Assembly: GCA_947478865.1 (NCBI GenBank) | Contig: CANJXF010000029.1 | Coordinates: 1-50,663 of the forward strand | Length of the DNA: 50,663 bases | From: Verrucomicrobiales bacterium | Lineage (GTDB): Bacteria > Verrucomicrobiota > Verrucomicrobiia > Limisphaerales > CANJXF01 | Direction: 5' to 3' | The notes under the pieces: model-generated | The model's input: only the letters and a program-made list of their open reading frames with translations | The model's database searches: none | What the model was told of the DNA's origin: nothing | In this document: one piece after another, positions 30,988-40,033 of the stretch | How positions within the stretch are numbered: position 1 is the first letter of the stretch | Layout: the number at the start of each line of letters is the position of its first letter | Translations under genes and position numbers: made by a program

Positions 30988-32028
30988 TTACTTCTGAACC
31001 GCCTCGAGCTTTTCAATCATGCGCCGCAATTTATTCAGCGCGATATTCTGGATTTGCCGAACGCGTTCGCGGGTCACGCCGAATTTCTGCCCGACCTCCT
31101 CCAATGTCTTCTCGGCGCCGCCGTCGAGTCCAAAACGGTAACGCAGGATGGTCGCTTCACGCGGATCGAGCGTCTTGACCATTTCCTGCAACATTTTCGT
31201 CACCGTCTTGTCTTCCAGTTGTTCGTAAGGCGTATCGGCGTTCTCGTCCTGAACGACTTCCGCGAAATTGTTCGAATCATCATCGCCGATGGGTGCATCA
31301 AGCGACGCCGGGCGAATGGCCGCGGTGCGCATTTGGGCAACACGCGTGGTGGTCATCCCCATTTCCTCGGCTAATTCTTCATCGGTCGGCTCGCGTCCGA
31401 AAACTTCCTGAAGTTTCATCGCGGTCCGGCGCATCTTCGAGATTTTGTCCACCAAATGGACTGGCAATCGAATCGTTTTCGACTGATTGGCCAGAGCGCG
31501 TTTGATCGATTGCTTAATCCACCACGAGCCGTAGGTGGAAAGTTTTCCGCCTTTCGCCGGATCAAATCGCTCCACGGCCTTCATCAAGCCGATGTTCCCT
31601 TCGTTGATTAAATCCAGCAAGGGCAGGCCAAAATTCTCGTAATCGTACGCGATCTTTACGACTAATCGCAGGTTGGCCTTGATCATTTGCTCGCGCGCTT
31701 TTTTGTCGCCTTTTTTTATCTTCGCCGCCAACTCAATTTCCTCCTGCGGCGTGAGCAATTTGACCTGCCCGATTTCGCGGAGGTAGAGCTTGATCGCGGT
31801 ATCGCCATCGTAGGAAGTGCGTTCTTTGACCGGTGGCGACAGGTCGCGCGGAACGGCGGGCGGCTCTGGGAGTTCCACCCGTGTGGGGGCGGAAGGATTC
31901 AGAGTTGGCGCGGACGCTTTCCGGGCCAGTATCTTCGCTCGGGTCGATGAACCTAGCGAAACAGAGCGGCGGTTGGTGCGCTTGCCGTGGCGGGCAAGGT
32001 TTTTTTTCGGTTGAGTCCTTACAGCCAT
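30988..32028 (-). CDS. rpoD: RNA polymerase sigma-70 factor, RpoD/SigA type without region 1.1
   Basis: The 346-aa factor has a basic N-terminal tail of about 60 residues in place of region 1.1, then region 1.2 (AIKLYLREIGQVKLLT), region 2 (ANLRLVVKIAYDYENFGLPL, DLINEGNIGLMKAVERFDP, STYGSWWIKQSIKRAL), region 3 and region 4 with the helix-turn-helix TLEEVGQKFGVTRERVRQIQ. It directs polymerase to -35/-10 promoters. It could be the primary factor of a lineage with a short N-terminus or an alternative group 2 (RpoS-like) factor; the window cannot decide. The ATG at 32028 is preferred over a TTG 14 codons upstream. Confidence 0.88.
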   Translation of the reverse strand: MAVRTQPKKNLARHGKRTNRRSVSLGSSTRAKILARKASAPTLNPSAPTRVELPEPPAVPRDLSPPVKERTSYDGDTAIKLYLREIGQVKLLTPQEEIELAAKIKKGDKKAREQMIKANLRLVVKIAYDYENFGLPLLDLINEGNIGLMKAVERFDPAKGGKLSTYGSWWIKQSIKRALANQSKTIRLPVHLVDKISKMRRTAMKLQEVFGREPTDEELAEEMGMTTTRVAQMRTAAIRPASLDAPIGDDDSNNFAEVVQDENADTPYEQLEDKTVTKMLQEMVKTLDPREATILRYRFGLDGGAEKTLEEVGQKFGVTRERVRQIQNIALNKLRRMIEKLEAVQK

Positions 32029-32400
32029 AACGTTTTTTTTTACTCTCTGAGTTTCGATGCCTCTGCGCAATCTGACTTAACCCGATTCTCTCTTGCTGGA
32101 TTCCCTGAATACTCATCCAGGTCGTCATATTCGGGTTCGCCGAGCGCTTTCAAGAGTTAGACATCTCCCCAGTCCGCTCTGTTTGAAATTTGTTCACTTA
32201 TTTTGCGCGTCCCGAGAGGCCGATTCGAGCCCCAGGTTACCAGACCGGCTCCAAACCTTTCAGGCCCGAGCAAATCACGTTCCTTGTTGTCCCGCCGGAT
32301 GATGCTGAACCGGAGCGCCGATCACTGAACTCCGAGCCGTTGCTCGACTCCTTCACGTTTTCAGGGCAGCGAGAGCGTCCGCGGAAAAAAGAGCTTCCGC
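32029..32400 (-). other. 372-base gap upstream of the sigma factor gene, no gene seen
   Basis: No convincing coding frame is present; the open frames on both strands lack any recognisable motif. A possible promoter reading leftward is TTGAAA (32153-32148) and TATGAC (32129-32124) with an 18-base spacer, which would give a leader of about 90 bases before the sigma factor start. No long hairpin with a T run was found. The A-rich run just before the start codon leaves no clear Shine-Dalgarno sequence. Confidence 0.4.
32124..32153 (-). promoter_or_regulatory. Possible sigma-70 promoter for the sigma factor gene
   Basis: On the minus strand TTGAAA and TATGAC stand 18 bases apart, matching the -35 and -10 consensus at five and four of six positions. 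It is the best candidate in the gap before the gene, judged by eye only. Confidence 0.25.
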
Positions 32401-33387
32401 TCAGCTTGCCGGCGAACGCTTGGAAATATATACCGCTTCCAATAAAACCAAAATATTCGCCCCTGTAATCAAGCCACCGCCAATGAGGAGGTTCGCGGTC
32501 AACGTTTCATTGGGGTAATTGATCGCCGCAAAGCCCGAGAATAGCTGCGGAATGAACAGGGCAAACAAACTGGCGAACAGCGGCTCCGCGCAATAGATCA
32601 GGCCGGCGCGCGTCGCGTCAATGTGCCGTTGCCAATAGTTCATCAAAGTATAAGCGCCGAGTGTGCAAAACAGCGTCAGAATTACGTAGAGCAAGAGGAC
32701 TGGCGCTGAATTGCATACCGCGACCACCTGATGCCAAGGCGGTTTGACCAAGAAAAACGTGGGCAGAACGGAAAGGAGATTCACGACGAACATGATGATG
32801 GTGACGTGATTCATGTTGTTGCGAGAAAACACCGGCCGCTCCAACCAAAGAATCTGCGCGGTGAAAAACATTGATGCGACGATGGCTTCCCATTCGCCTC
32901 GACCCAAACGCATTTCTTGCCAATGGAATTTCGAGAGGATCGCCACGCCCATTACGACCAGGATCGAACTAAGCGCGACGAACTTTTTCGGCAAACATCG
33001 ATTTCGGATCGCCACGAAGACGGGAATAAAAAGACAATAACACTGGGTCAGAAATGCGGCAGTCGAAGCCGATGTGTAGTTGACCGCATCCATTTGAAAG
33101 AGGAGACCGACGCCACCGACCAGGCCGAGACCAATGCCTTGCTGGAATTCAAGACGCGTCATTCCGGGCAAGGTTCGCACGGACCAAAGAAGCAAAATCA
33201 GTGACGAGATTCCGAAGCGAGCCACCAGCGAAAGGGAAGCGAAGAACCACGTGCTGCCGCCCGGCAATAGGCCCTGCTGCACAAGTCCAAGGGCTTTCAT
33301 GCCTAGAAAACTGAATCCCCAAAACACGGTGGCCAGGAGCAGAATCCAGGAGGCTTTCAGTGCGTTACGGCGATTTCCCAAATCCAT
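32401..33387 (-). CDS. EamA/DMT-family membrane transporter
   Basis: The 328-aa protein has about ten membrane helices in two EamA repeats (about residues 10-150 and 170-315), the pattern of the drug/metabolite transporter superfamily. Typical signatures are WILLLATVFWGFSFLGMKA at the first helix, ASTAAFLTQCYCLFIPVFVA at the end of the first repeat and ATRAGLIYCAEPLFASLFAL in the second. Such proteins usually export amino acids or other small metabolites. The substrate cannot be told. It is divergent from the small membrane protein that starts at 33504. Confidence 0.88.
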   Translation of the reverse strand: MDLGNRRNALKASWILLLATVFWGFSFLGMKALGLVQQGLLPGGSTWFFASLSLVARFGISSLILLLWSVRTLPGMTRLEFQQGIGLGLVGGVGLLFQMDAVNYTSASTAAFLTQCYCLFIPVFVAIRNRCLPKKFVALSSILVVMGVAILSKFHWQEMRLGRGEWEAIVASMFFTAQILWLERPVFSRNNMNHVTIIMFVVNLLSVLPTFFLVKPPWHQVVAVCNSAPVLLLYVILTLFCTLGAYTLMNYWQRHIDATRAGLIYCAEPLFASLFALFIPQLFSGFAAINYPNETLTANLLIGGGLITGANILVLLEAVYISKRSPAS

Positions 33388-33503
33388 GTTATTGCTCTCT
33401 GTTTTATTTTGAACGGGAGGAGTTTAGCTCATCGAAATTTATTTCCGCAACCGCCGACATTGTCTTTAAACGCGCTCGGCAAAAGGCTAAAACTGCAGCG
33501 GTG

Positions 33504-34001
33504 ATGAATCGTTACTGGCCAGCTTTCGCGGATCTAATTCGCGTCCCATTTGAAAACCCCGAACTGATTTGGGGAATTGTCCCGCTCTACTTCGGTTGGA
33601 TGTTGAACGAGCTGACGTCGAGCAAAGCTTCGTTTCGCACCGCCGTGCAGACCGGCTTCGGTTTCGTTTGGGCAGGAGCGCATTGGAGCTATCTTTATTT
33701 CCATCGCTCGGCACACGCCCCACGATTCTCCCTCGACGCGCTGCTCGCGGTCAATGTTGCCGTGACCCTCCTGATTTTGTCGATGGGCGCCGTTGCGCTG
33801 GTCAGTGGAATACGCCGCCGCTATCCACCCGGCTGTTCGTTTCTCGGGCATGCGCGGTTTGCGAACTATTTCATGATTGCCATTTTTCCCATGCAATCCA
33901 ACTACCGCGACTGGAGCTGGCACCGCCTTGCGGCCATTTTGATCTTCGCGGTTCCCATTTGGATTCTGCTGCACTTCGGCTTGAAACCATTTCGGAAATA
34001 G
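33504..34001 (+). CDS. Small membrane protein, function unknown
   Basis: The family was not recognised. From ATG 33504 a 165-aa protein is predicted with about four hydrophobic segments: LIWGIVPLYFGWML (about 22-36), a second around residues 48-65, LLAVNVAVTLLILSMGAVALV (about 80-100) and AAILIFAVPIWILLHFGL at the C-terminus. Between the third and fourth lies a conserved-looking polar loop (GCSFLGHARFANYF). The frame is open upstream to 33360, but that part overlaps the divergent EamA gene and is rich in residues unlike a start. No neighbour explains its role. Confidence 0.65.
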   Translation: MNRYWPAFADLIRVPFENPELIWGIVPLYFGWMLNELTSSKASFRTAVQTGFGFVWAGAHWSYLYFHRSAHAPRFSLDALLAVNVAVTLLILSMGAVALVSGIRRRYPPGCSFLGHARFANYFMIAIFPMQSNYRDWSWHRLAAILIFAVPIWILLHFGLKPFRK

Positions 34002-34251
34002 TTGTTCTGCAATTCCCGGAAACCAGTTCCGCATTCAGAACTCCTTCCGGAACTTTTCATCCGCCGCGCAATGCCACGCACGGACGAGCCCCTCGCTCAT
34101 CGAAGCGTTTCTATATTTGGCATTAACCCCCGTTTGAGAGCCGCATGATTGATTTCCAACGAGCCGGCCTGATTTCATGGGCCTGCGAAGGGTGGAAATT
34201 GACAGAGCAAACAGTTGTAACCCATCCCTCCAGGAAATAGTCTGCCAGCGA

Positions 34252-37200
34252 ATGAATTTAGTCTCCGCTTCCATGCGCCGTCCCCTGGCGGTGATCGTTT
34301 TGATCATCGCCGTTTCATTTGGCGCGTTGCTCGCAGTCAAAAAAATGTCGCGCGACATTTTTCCGCCGCTGGGCATTCCGACAATTTACGTTGCCCAACC
34401 TTACGGCGGCATGGATCCGGCGCAGATGGAAGGCTATCTCACCTATTATTACGAATACCATTTCCTCTACATCACAGGAATTGAACACGTTGAATCGAAA
34501 TCCATTCAAGGCGCGTCCATCATTAAGCTGCAATTTCATCCTGGGACAGATATGGCCGCAGCGATGGCGGAAACGGTCAGCTACGTCAATCGCGCGCGCG
34601 CTTTCATGCCGCCCGGAACCGTGCCGCCGTTTGTCATGCGCTTCGATGCCGGCAGTGTGGCCGTGGGAAATTTAGTTTTCGCCAGCGAAACGAAAACCGT
34701 CGGACAATTGCAAGATGCCGCTCTCAATTTAGTCCGCCCGCTTTTTGCGACGTTGCCGGGAGTTTCTGCGCCGCCACCATTCGGCGGAAGTGCGCGCAGT
34801 ATTTTGGTAAACCTAAAACCAGACCGGCTTCGCGCCTTCAACATATCGCCCGATGAAATTGTCTCCGCCATGACGGCGGCCAACACGATCAGCCCCTCCG
34901 GCAACATGCAGATTGGCGATAAATTTCCCATCGTGCCGATGAATGCCGTCGTGAAAAATATCAAGGACCTCGAAGCCGTCCCGATTCGTGCGGGGACTTA
35001 TCCGGCGGTCTTTCTCCGCGACGTTGCCGACGTGGTCGATGGCTCAGACCTTGTCACCAGCATTGCGCTCGTGAATGGCCGTCGCACCGTTTACATACCG
35101 GTCACCAAACGCGCCGATGCCTCAACCCTTTCGGTCGTCGAACTGGTCAAGCAGAGCATCCCGAAGTTTCAAAGCGTTTTGCCTGACGACGTCAAAGTGA
35201 GTTATGAATTTGACCAATCGCCTTACGTCACCCGCGCCATTCGCGATCTGGTCAAAGAAGGCGCGCTCGGAGCCATTCTGACCGGCTTGATGGTCCTGCT
35301 TTTTCTGCGCGATTGGCGCAGCGCCTTTATCGTTGTCATCAACATCCCGGTTTCGCTGCTCGCGGCCGCCTTCGCTCTTTGGATTACCAAACAAAATGTA
35401 AACTTGATGACGCTGGGAGGCCTGGCTTTGGCGGTTGGAATTCTTGTCGATGAGGCCACCGTCGCGATCGAAAACATTCACGCGCATTTGGCGCGAGGAA
35501 AAACTCTGGCCCGTTCCGCGCTCGATGCGACTACCGAAACGGCTGTTCCCCGTCTGCTCGCGATGCTTTGCATTCTGGCGGTTTTCATTCCGTCCTTTTT
35601 CATGGTTGGCGCGGCGCGCGCCCTTTTCGTTCCGCTCTCACTCGCGGTCGGTTTTTCCATGGTCGCTTCCTTTATTTTGTCCAGCACGCTGGTTCCAATA
35701 TTGTCGGTTTGGCTTTTGCGCGGACACGAAAAGAGCTCCGGGCAAAACGAAAAAAATTCTCTTTCACGACCAACGCAGGAAAATTTCTTTGCCCGCTTGC
35801 AGAAACGTTACGCCACCCTGGCACAAACCATCGTTCACGCTCGATGGCTCGTTTTATTGGTGTATCTCGTCGTCGCCATCGGGGTGATTTGGAATTTCGG
35901 CCGCTCGCTCGGCACAGAAATCTTCCCGAAGGTTGACGCAGGCGAGCTTTCCGTCCGCCTCCGCGCGCCCACCGGAACACGCGTTGAAAAAACCGAAGCG
36001 ATCGCGTTGCAAACCATCGAACTCATCAAGAACGAAGTGGGTTCCAACAACGTTGCCATCACGCTCGGATTCGTGGGAGTTCACGCGCCCAATTATCCCG
36101 TCAACCTCATTCATCTCTGGAACAGCGGAACGGAAGAAGGGGTCGTGCAGGTGCAATTGAAGCATGGCGCCCCTGTAAAAATCGAAAGCTTGAAGGAACG
36201 GATGCGCCAGGTTTTCGCCGAACAAATGCCCGACGTGAAATTTTCTTTCGAACCGAGCGACATCGTCAGCCGCGTCATGAGCTTTGGCTCCCCCACACCG
36301 ATTGAAGTCGCGGTTGCCGGACCCAACCTTGCGGCCAGCCGCGAATATGCCGAAAAGATTCGCGAGAAGCTTTTGAAAATCCCGGCGCTGCGCGACATCC
36401 AATTTGGCCAGTCGCTTGATTATCCGACCGTCGATGTCGCCATCAATCGCGAGCGCGCCGGTTTGATGGGCGTGAAGGTTTCCGATACCACGCGCTCGCT
36501 CATCGCCGCCACAACGTCCAGCCGTTTCACCGTCGCGAACTATTGGGCCGACCAAAACAGCGGCGTCAGCTACAATCTTCAGGTTCAAATTCCGCAGGCA
36601 AAAATGAATTCCATTGAAGAACTTCGCAATGTTCCCATCTCGAACAAGGATGGAAAATCCACCCTCCTCCGCAATATTGCGAATGTCACGGAAGGCACGG
36701 CCGTCGGTGAATATGATCGTTACAACATGCAACGGCTCATCACCTTGACGGCCAATATTTCCGGCGGCGACTTGGGCAGCGTCGCAAAACAAGTTGGGAA
36801 AGCCCTCCGGGAAGTGGGCGAACCTCCGGCCAAAACAACCGTCAGTTTGCGCGGACAAATCATGCCCATGGAACAGATGCTCGATGGATTACAAACCGGT
36901 TTGCTGCTGGCGGTCGCGGTGATTTTCCTTTTGCTCGCCGCCTATTTTGAGTCGGTTCAATTATCGTTCATCGTGATTTCCACCATCCCCGCGGTGATTG
37001 CAGGCGTGGCCATTTCGCTCTGGTTGACGGGGACAACTTTGAACATTCAATCCTTCATGGGCGCGATCATGTCAGTCGGTGTAGCCGTGGCGAACGCCAT
37101 TCTTCTCGTGACTTTTGCGGAGAGAAATCGGCTGACCGGAGCAGAGTCTTCGACGGCCGGCGTGGAGGGCGCGCGCAGCCGATTGCGTCCGATTTTGATG

Positions 37201-37443
37201 ACCAGTTTTGCAATGATCGCCGGGATGATCCCAATGGCACTCGGTCTCGGCGAAGGCGGCGAACAAACCGCGCCGCTGGCCCGCGCCGTGATTGGCGGTT
37301 TGATCGCGGCAACCGTCACGACCTTGTTCGTCCTGCCCTCGGTTTTTGCCATCATCCGAAAACACGCCAGTCGCGCCTCAATGTCCCTGGATCCTGATGA
37401 TTCCATGAGCGGCCATCACCTCTCCAAACTCGGTCCCGATTAA
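34252..37443 (+). CDS. RND efflux pump (AcrB-type inner-membrane transporter)
   Basis: The 1063-aa proton-driven transporter has the AcrB architecture: helix 1 (PLAVIVLIIAVSFGALLAV), a periplasmic porter domain, helices 2-7, a second porter domain, and helices 8-12. The proton-relay helix reads GILVDEATVAIEN; E. coli AcrB has Asp-Asp at this place, here it is Asp-Glu. The C-terminal helix block holds SFMGAIMSVGVAVANAILLV and the GMIPMALGLGEGGEQTAPL motif. It is the first gene of a three-gene pump operon (pump, adaptor, outer-membrane channel). Metal-pump signature residues of CzcA are not evident, so organic compounds are the more likely cargo. ATG 34252 is chosen; the frame is open 25 codons upstream. 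Confidence 0.92.
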   Translation: MNLVSASMRRPLAVIVLIIAVSFGALLAVKKMSRDIFPPLGIPTIYVAQPYGGMDPAQMEGYLTYYYEYHFLYITGIEHVESKSIQGASIIKLQFHPGTDMAAAMAETVSYVNRARAFMPPGTVPPFVMRFDAGSVAVGNLVFASETKTVGQLQDAALNLVRPLFATLPGVSAPPPFGGSARSILVNLKPDRLRAFNISPDEIVSAMTAANTISPSGNMQIGDKFPIVPMNAVVKNIKDLEAVPIRAGTYPAVFLRDVADVVDGSDLVTSIALVNGRRTVYIPVTKRADASTLSVVELVKQSIPKFQSVLPDDVKVSYEFDQSPYVTRAIRDLVKEGALGAILTGLMVLLFLRDWRSAFIVVINIPVSLLAAAFALWITKQNVNLMTLGGLALAVGILVDEATVAIENIHAHLARGKTLARSALDATTETAVPRLLAMLCILAVFIPSFFMVGAARALFVPLSLAVGFSMVASFILSSTLVPILSVWLLRGHEKSSGQNEKNSLSRPTQENFFARLQKRYATLAQTIVHARWLVLLVYLVVAIGVIWNFGRSLGTEIFPKVDAGELSVRLRAPTGTRVEKTEAIALQTIELIKNEVGSNNVAITLGFVGVHAPNYPVNLIHLWNSGTEEGVVQVQLKHGAPVKIESLKERMRQVFAEQMPDVKFSFEPSDIVSRVMSFGSPTPIEVAVAGPNLAASREYAEKIREKLLKIPALRDIQFGQSLDYPTVDVAINRERAGLMGVKVSDTTRSLIAATTSSRFTVANYWADQNSGVSYNLQVQIPQAKMNSIEELRNVPISNKDGKSTLLRNIANVTEGTAVGEYDRYNMQRLITLTANISGGDLGSVAKQVGKALREVGEPPAKTTVSLRGQIMPMEQMLDGLQTGLLLAVAVIFLLLAAYFESVQLSFIVISTIPAVIAGVAISLWLTGTTLNIQSFMGAIMSVGVAVANAILLVTFAERNRLTGAESSTAGVEGARSRLRPILMTSFAMIAGMIPMALGLGEGGEQTAPLARAVIGGLIAATVTTLFVLPSVFAIIRKHASRASMSLDPDDSMSGHHLSKLGPD

Positions 37444-37450
37444 TTTGCCC

Positions 37451-38527
37451 ATGAAAAAAATACTCCTCCCGTTGTTGAGCGGCTTTGCCATCGCGCTGGT
37501 AGTGGTTGGCTGCAAGCCGGAGCAACCTGCTCCTCCGACCAAGAATTCCGCGCCGCCCGTCGGCGTGAAACTGGTCCAGCCAAAGCGCGGCGAGATTCTA
37601 CGCAATGTCTCTTTGCCGGCGAACGTCGCCGCAAATCAGCAAGCAACTCTCTATGCCAAAGTCACGGGGTATTTGAAAACCATCGCGGTCGACAAAGGCG
37701 ATGAAGTCAAGAAAGGCGACGTGCTCGCCGAAATTGAGGTGCCCGAACTTCTGGCCGATGCAGCCAGATACAAAGCGGAATTTGAAATTGCTGAGTTGGA
37801 TTACAAACGCGCCAATGACGCACAAAAGAAGGCGCCGGACTTGATTCTTCTGCAATCGATCGATGCCGCCAAAGCCAAGGCGGCGACCGCCAAGGCGAAT
37901 CTGGATCGCGCTGAAACACTCCTCAGCTTTGGCAAGATTGCCGCGCCGTTTCCCGGTTTCATCAGCAAGCGCTTCGTTGATGCCGGCGCATTTGTTCCCG
38001 CGGCAAGTTCCGGTGGATCGGCGCAAAATTCAGCCCTCCTGACCCTGGTCGATTTTAAAACAGTCCGAATTCAAGTGGCGGTTCCTGAGCCGGAAGTTCC
38101 GCTCATCAAGAAAGGTTTGCCGGTAAAAGTCAGTGTCGAAGAATTGCCGGGCAAACTATTTCAAGGAACGATTACCCGCTTTTCTCAAGCCCTTGATGAA
38201 GCCACCAAAACCATGCTCGCCGAAATTGATTTGGAGAATTCCAGCGGGGAACTTCGTCCCGGCATGTATGCGATGACAAAAATCGGGGTTGAAAAGCACT
38301 CCGATGTTTTGCTCCTGCCCATCGAAGCAGTGCTGATGGAAAAATCTGGCGCTTCCATTTTCACCGTCACGGAGAACAAAGCGAAAAAGACTCCGGTCAA
38401 AACCGGTTTCAACGACGGCGCGTTTATCGAGATCATCGAAGGTCTGGCGTCAAATCAGCCCGTCATCGTTGTTGGAAAAATGACTTTGGCCAACGGACAA
38501 CCGGTCAATGTCTCGGAGGCGAAATGA
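37451..38527 (+). CDS. RND periplasmic adaptor lipoprotein (membrane fusion protein)
   Basis: The 358-aa adaptor bridges the inner-membrane pump and the outer-membrane channel. It has a lipoprotein signal with lipobox VVGC (Cys about 21), a biotinyl-lipoyl half (GYLKTIAVDKGDEVKKGDVLAEIEVPEL split near residues 75-100), a short coiled-coil hairpin (about 100-155), the second lipoyl half (FPGFISKRFVDAGAFV) and beta-barrel and membrane-proximal domains. It starts seven bases after the pump stop and overlaps the channel gene by 4 bases. A TTG two codons upstream is also in frame. Confidence 0.92.
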   Translation: MKKILLPLLSGFAIALVVVGCKPEQPAPPTKNSAPPVGVKLVQPKRGEILRNVSLPANVAANQQATLYAKVTGYLKTIAVDKGDEVKKGDVLAEIEVPELLADAARYKAEFEIAELDYKRANDAQKKAPDLILLQSIDAAKAKAATAKANLDRAETLLSFGKIAAPFPGFISKRFVDAGAFVPAASSGGSAQNSALLTLVDFKTVRIQVAVPEPEVPLIKKGLPVKVSVEELPGKLFQGTITRFSQALDEATKTMLAEIDLENSSGELRPGMYAMTKIGVEKHSDVLLLPIEAVLMEKSGASIFTVTENKAKKTPVKTGFNDGAFIEIIEGLASNQPVIVVGKMTLANGQPVNVSEAK

Positions 38528-39870
38528 AACCGACCGCTTTCATCTTGGGATTAGCACTTTTGTTTTCGCCAAAAGATTTGCCGGCAGAAACGCCTGTTTC
38601 CGGCGCTCAAGCTGACTTGGCGAATCGCGACGGCGCTTACGTCATTGACCTTCCAGCGGCGCTTCGTCTGGCGAATGCGCAAAGTCTCGATGTGAAAATC
38701 GCGCGCGAAAAACTAACCGAGGCAAAAGCGCTTCACAGCAGCGCAACTTCACAATTTTTTCCGTGGCTTGAGCCGGGAATTGCGTATCGACGTCACGATA
38801 ATTTGATTCAGGCCGTTGACGGACAGTTTCTCAATGTTCACAAGCAGTCGTATGCCCCGGGGGCGACGCTGGCTGCGCAGGTTGACCTGGGCGAGGCCAT
38901 TTACAAAAATCTCTCGGCCAAACAACAGGTCCATTTTGCCGAACACGCCTTGGCGGCCCAGCGGCAAGAGACGACGCTCGCTGCCGCGCAAAATTACTTC
39001 GCGCTGCTTTTCGCCCAGGCCGCGGCGGGCGTGTCGCAGGAATCCATTCGCATTTCCACCAATTACGAAGCACAGGTCGTGCAAGCCGTTGCCGCAGGAC
39101 TTGTATTCAAAGGGGACGAATTGCGTGTCCGCACCCAGACCGAACGCAACCGACTCACGCTGCGCCAGGCGATTGAGCAAAAGCAAACTGCGTCAGCGCG
39201 ACTCGCTCAAACATTGCGACTTGCCGCAGGTGTCGATCTCGTCGCGACGGATTCAGATTTAGCGCCGCTCAATATCTTTGAAGCAAAAAGCTCGCTGGGA
39301 TCACTGATCGCGCAGGCGATTGCCGAACGGCCCGACCGAAAACAGAGCGCGGCTGCAATCGCCAGCGCTCGCGCGACCAAAGATGGCGCCGTTTTCGGCC
39401 CGTTGATCCCATCGATTGGCGCACAGGCATTTGTCGGCGGGCTCGGTGGAGACAGCAGCGCAGGACCGAGCAAATTCGGAGATCAGGAGGAATATTTTGT
39501 CGGTGTGAGCTGGCGGATTGGGCCGGGCGGATTGTTCGATGTGGGCCGGACACGCGCCGCAGAATCGCGCCTGAAATCCTCCGAACTTGCCGCCCAGAAA
39601 CTCGATGACGAAATTTCACGGCAGGTCGTGGACGCGTTTATGCGCGTCCAATCTTTGCGCGATCAGATCGACGCCGCCAAGCGCGTCTTGGCCGCGGCCG
39701 AAGCAGGGTTGCGCCTCGCCCAACTCCGCAAAGAATTTGCGGTCGGCATCGTGCTCGAAAATATTCAGGCGGAACAGGAGTTGACTCGCGCCCGCTTCGA
39801 TTACCTGAAAGCCATCACCGAATTTAACAGCGCGCAATACGTTCTCCGTCGCGTTTTGGGAAATCTTTGA
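38524..39870 (+). CDS. TolC-like outer-membrane efflux channel
   Basis: The 448-aa outer-membrane factor has a signal peptide (about 1-21) and two OEP repeats rich in alpha-helical heptads. The first begins at DLPAALRLANAQSLDVKIAR (about 40-60), the second near IAQAIAERPDRKQSAAAIAS (about 265). It would form the trimeric exit duct of the pump. Its start overlaps the adaptor stop by 4 bases (ATGA), so the three proteins are translationally coupled. It ends 163 bases before the porin gene. Confidence 0.9.
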   Translation: MKPTAFILGLALLFSPKDLPAETPVSGAQADLANRDGAYVIDLPAALRLANAQSLDVKIAREKLTEAKALHSSATSQFFPWLEPGIAYRRHDNLIQAVDGQFLNVHKQSYAPGATLAAQVDLGEAIYKNLSAKQQVHFAEHALAAQRQETTLAAAQNYFALLFAQAAAGVSQESIRISTNYEAQVVQAVAAGLVFKGDELRVRTQTERNRLTLRQAIEQKQTASARLAQTLRLAAGVDLVATDSDLAPLNIFEAKSSLGSLIAQAIAERPDRKQSAAAIASARATKDGAVFGPLIPSIGAQAFVGGLGGDSSAGPSKFGDQEEYFVGVSWRIGPGGLFDVGRTRAAESRLKSSELAAQKLDDEISRQVVDAFMRVQSLRDQIDAAKRVLAAAEAGLRLAQLRKEFAVGIVLENIQAEQELTRARFDYLKAITEFNSAQYVLRRVLGNL

Positions 39871-39959
39871 GCCCCTTTTCAAAACCAACCGCATCAACCG
39901 CGAGGGCGACCAACTTTTGACCGATTTTAACGGACTCCCTGATGGGAAAAAAGACGGCA

Positions 39960-40014
39960 TTGTCACACAATCGTAACTAAAACGCCGTTTAGTTGTCATA
40001 AACATTTCGTAATC
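39960..40014 (+). promoter_or_regulatory. Pho-box-like repeats upstream of the porin gene
   Basis: Read in 11-base steps: TTGTCAC at 39960, TCGTAAC at 39971, a weak unit at 39982, TTGTCAT at 39993 and a weak unit at 40004. PhoB binds direct repeats of CTGTCAT with 4 bases between, also at 11-base steps. The arrangement matches that upstream of pstS nearly base for base in the strong units. Confidence 0.65.
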
Positions 40015-40033
40015 TCTCGCCGAACAAAACTTC

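Noticed and set aside
34199-34228. TTGACA as a -35 box for the RND operon
   Set aside because: No acceptable -10 hexamer is found 16-18 bases downstream.
35854-36858. 334-codon minus-strand frame opposite the RND pump
   Set aside because: It lies wholly inside a clear transporter gene and has no motif of its own.
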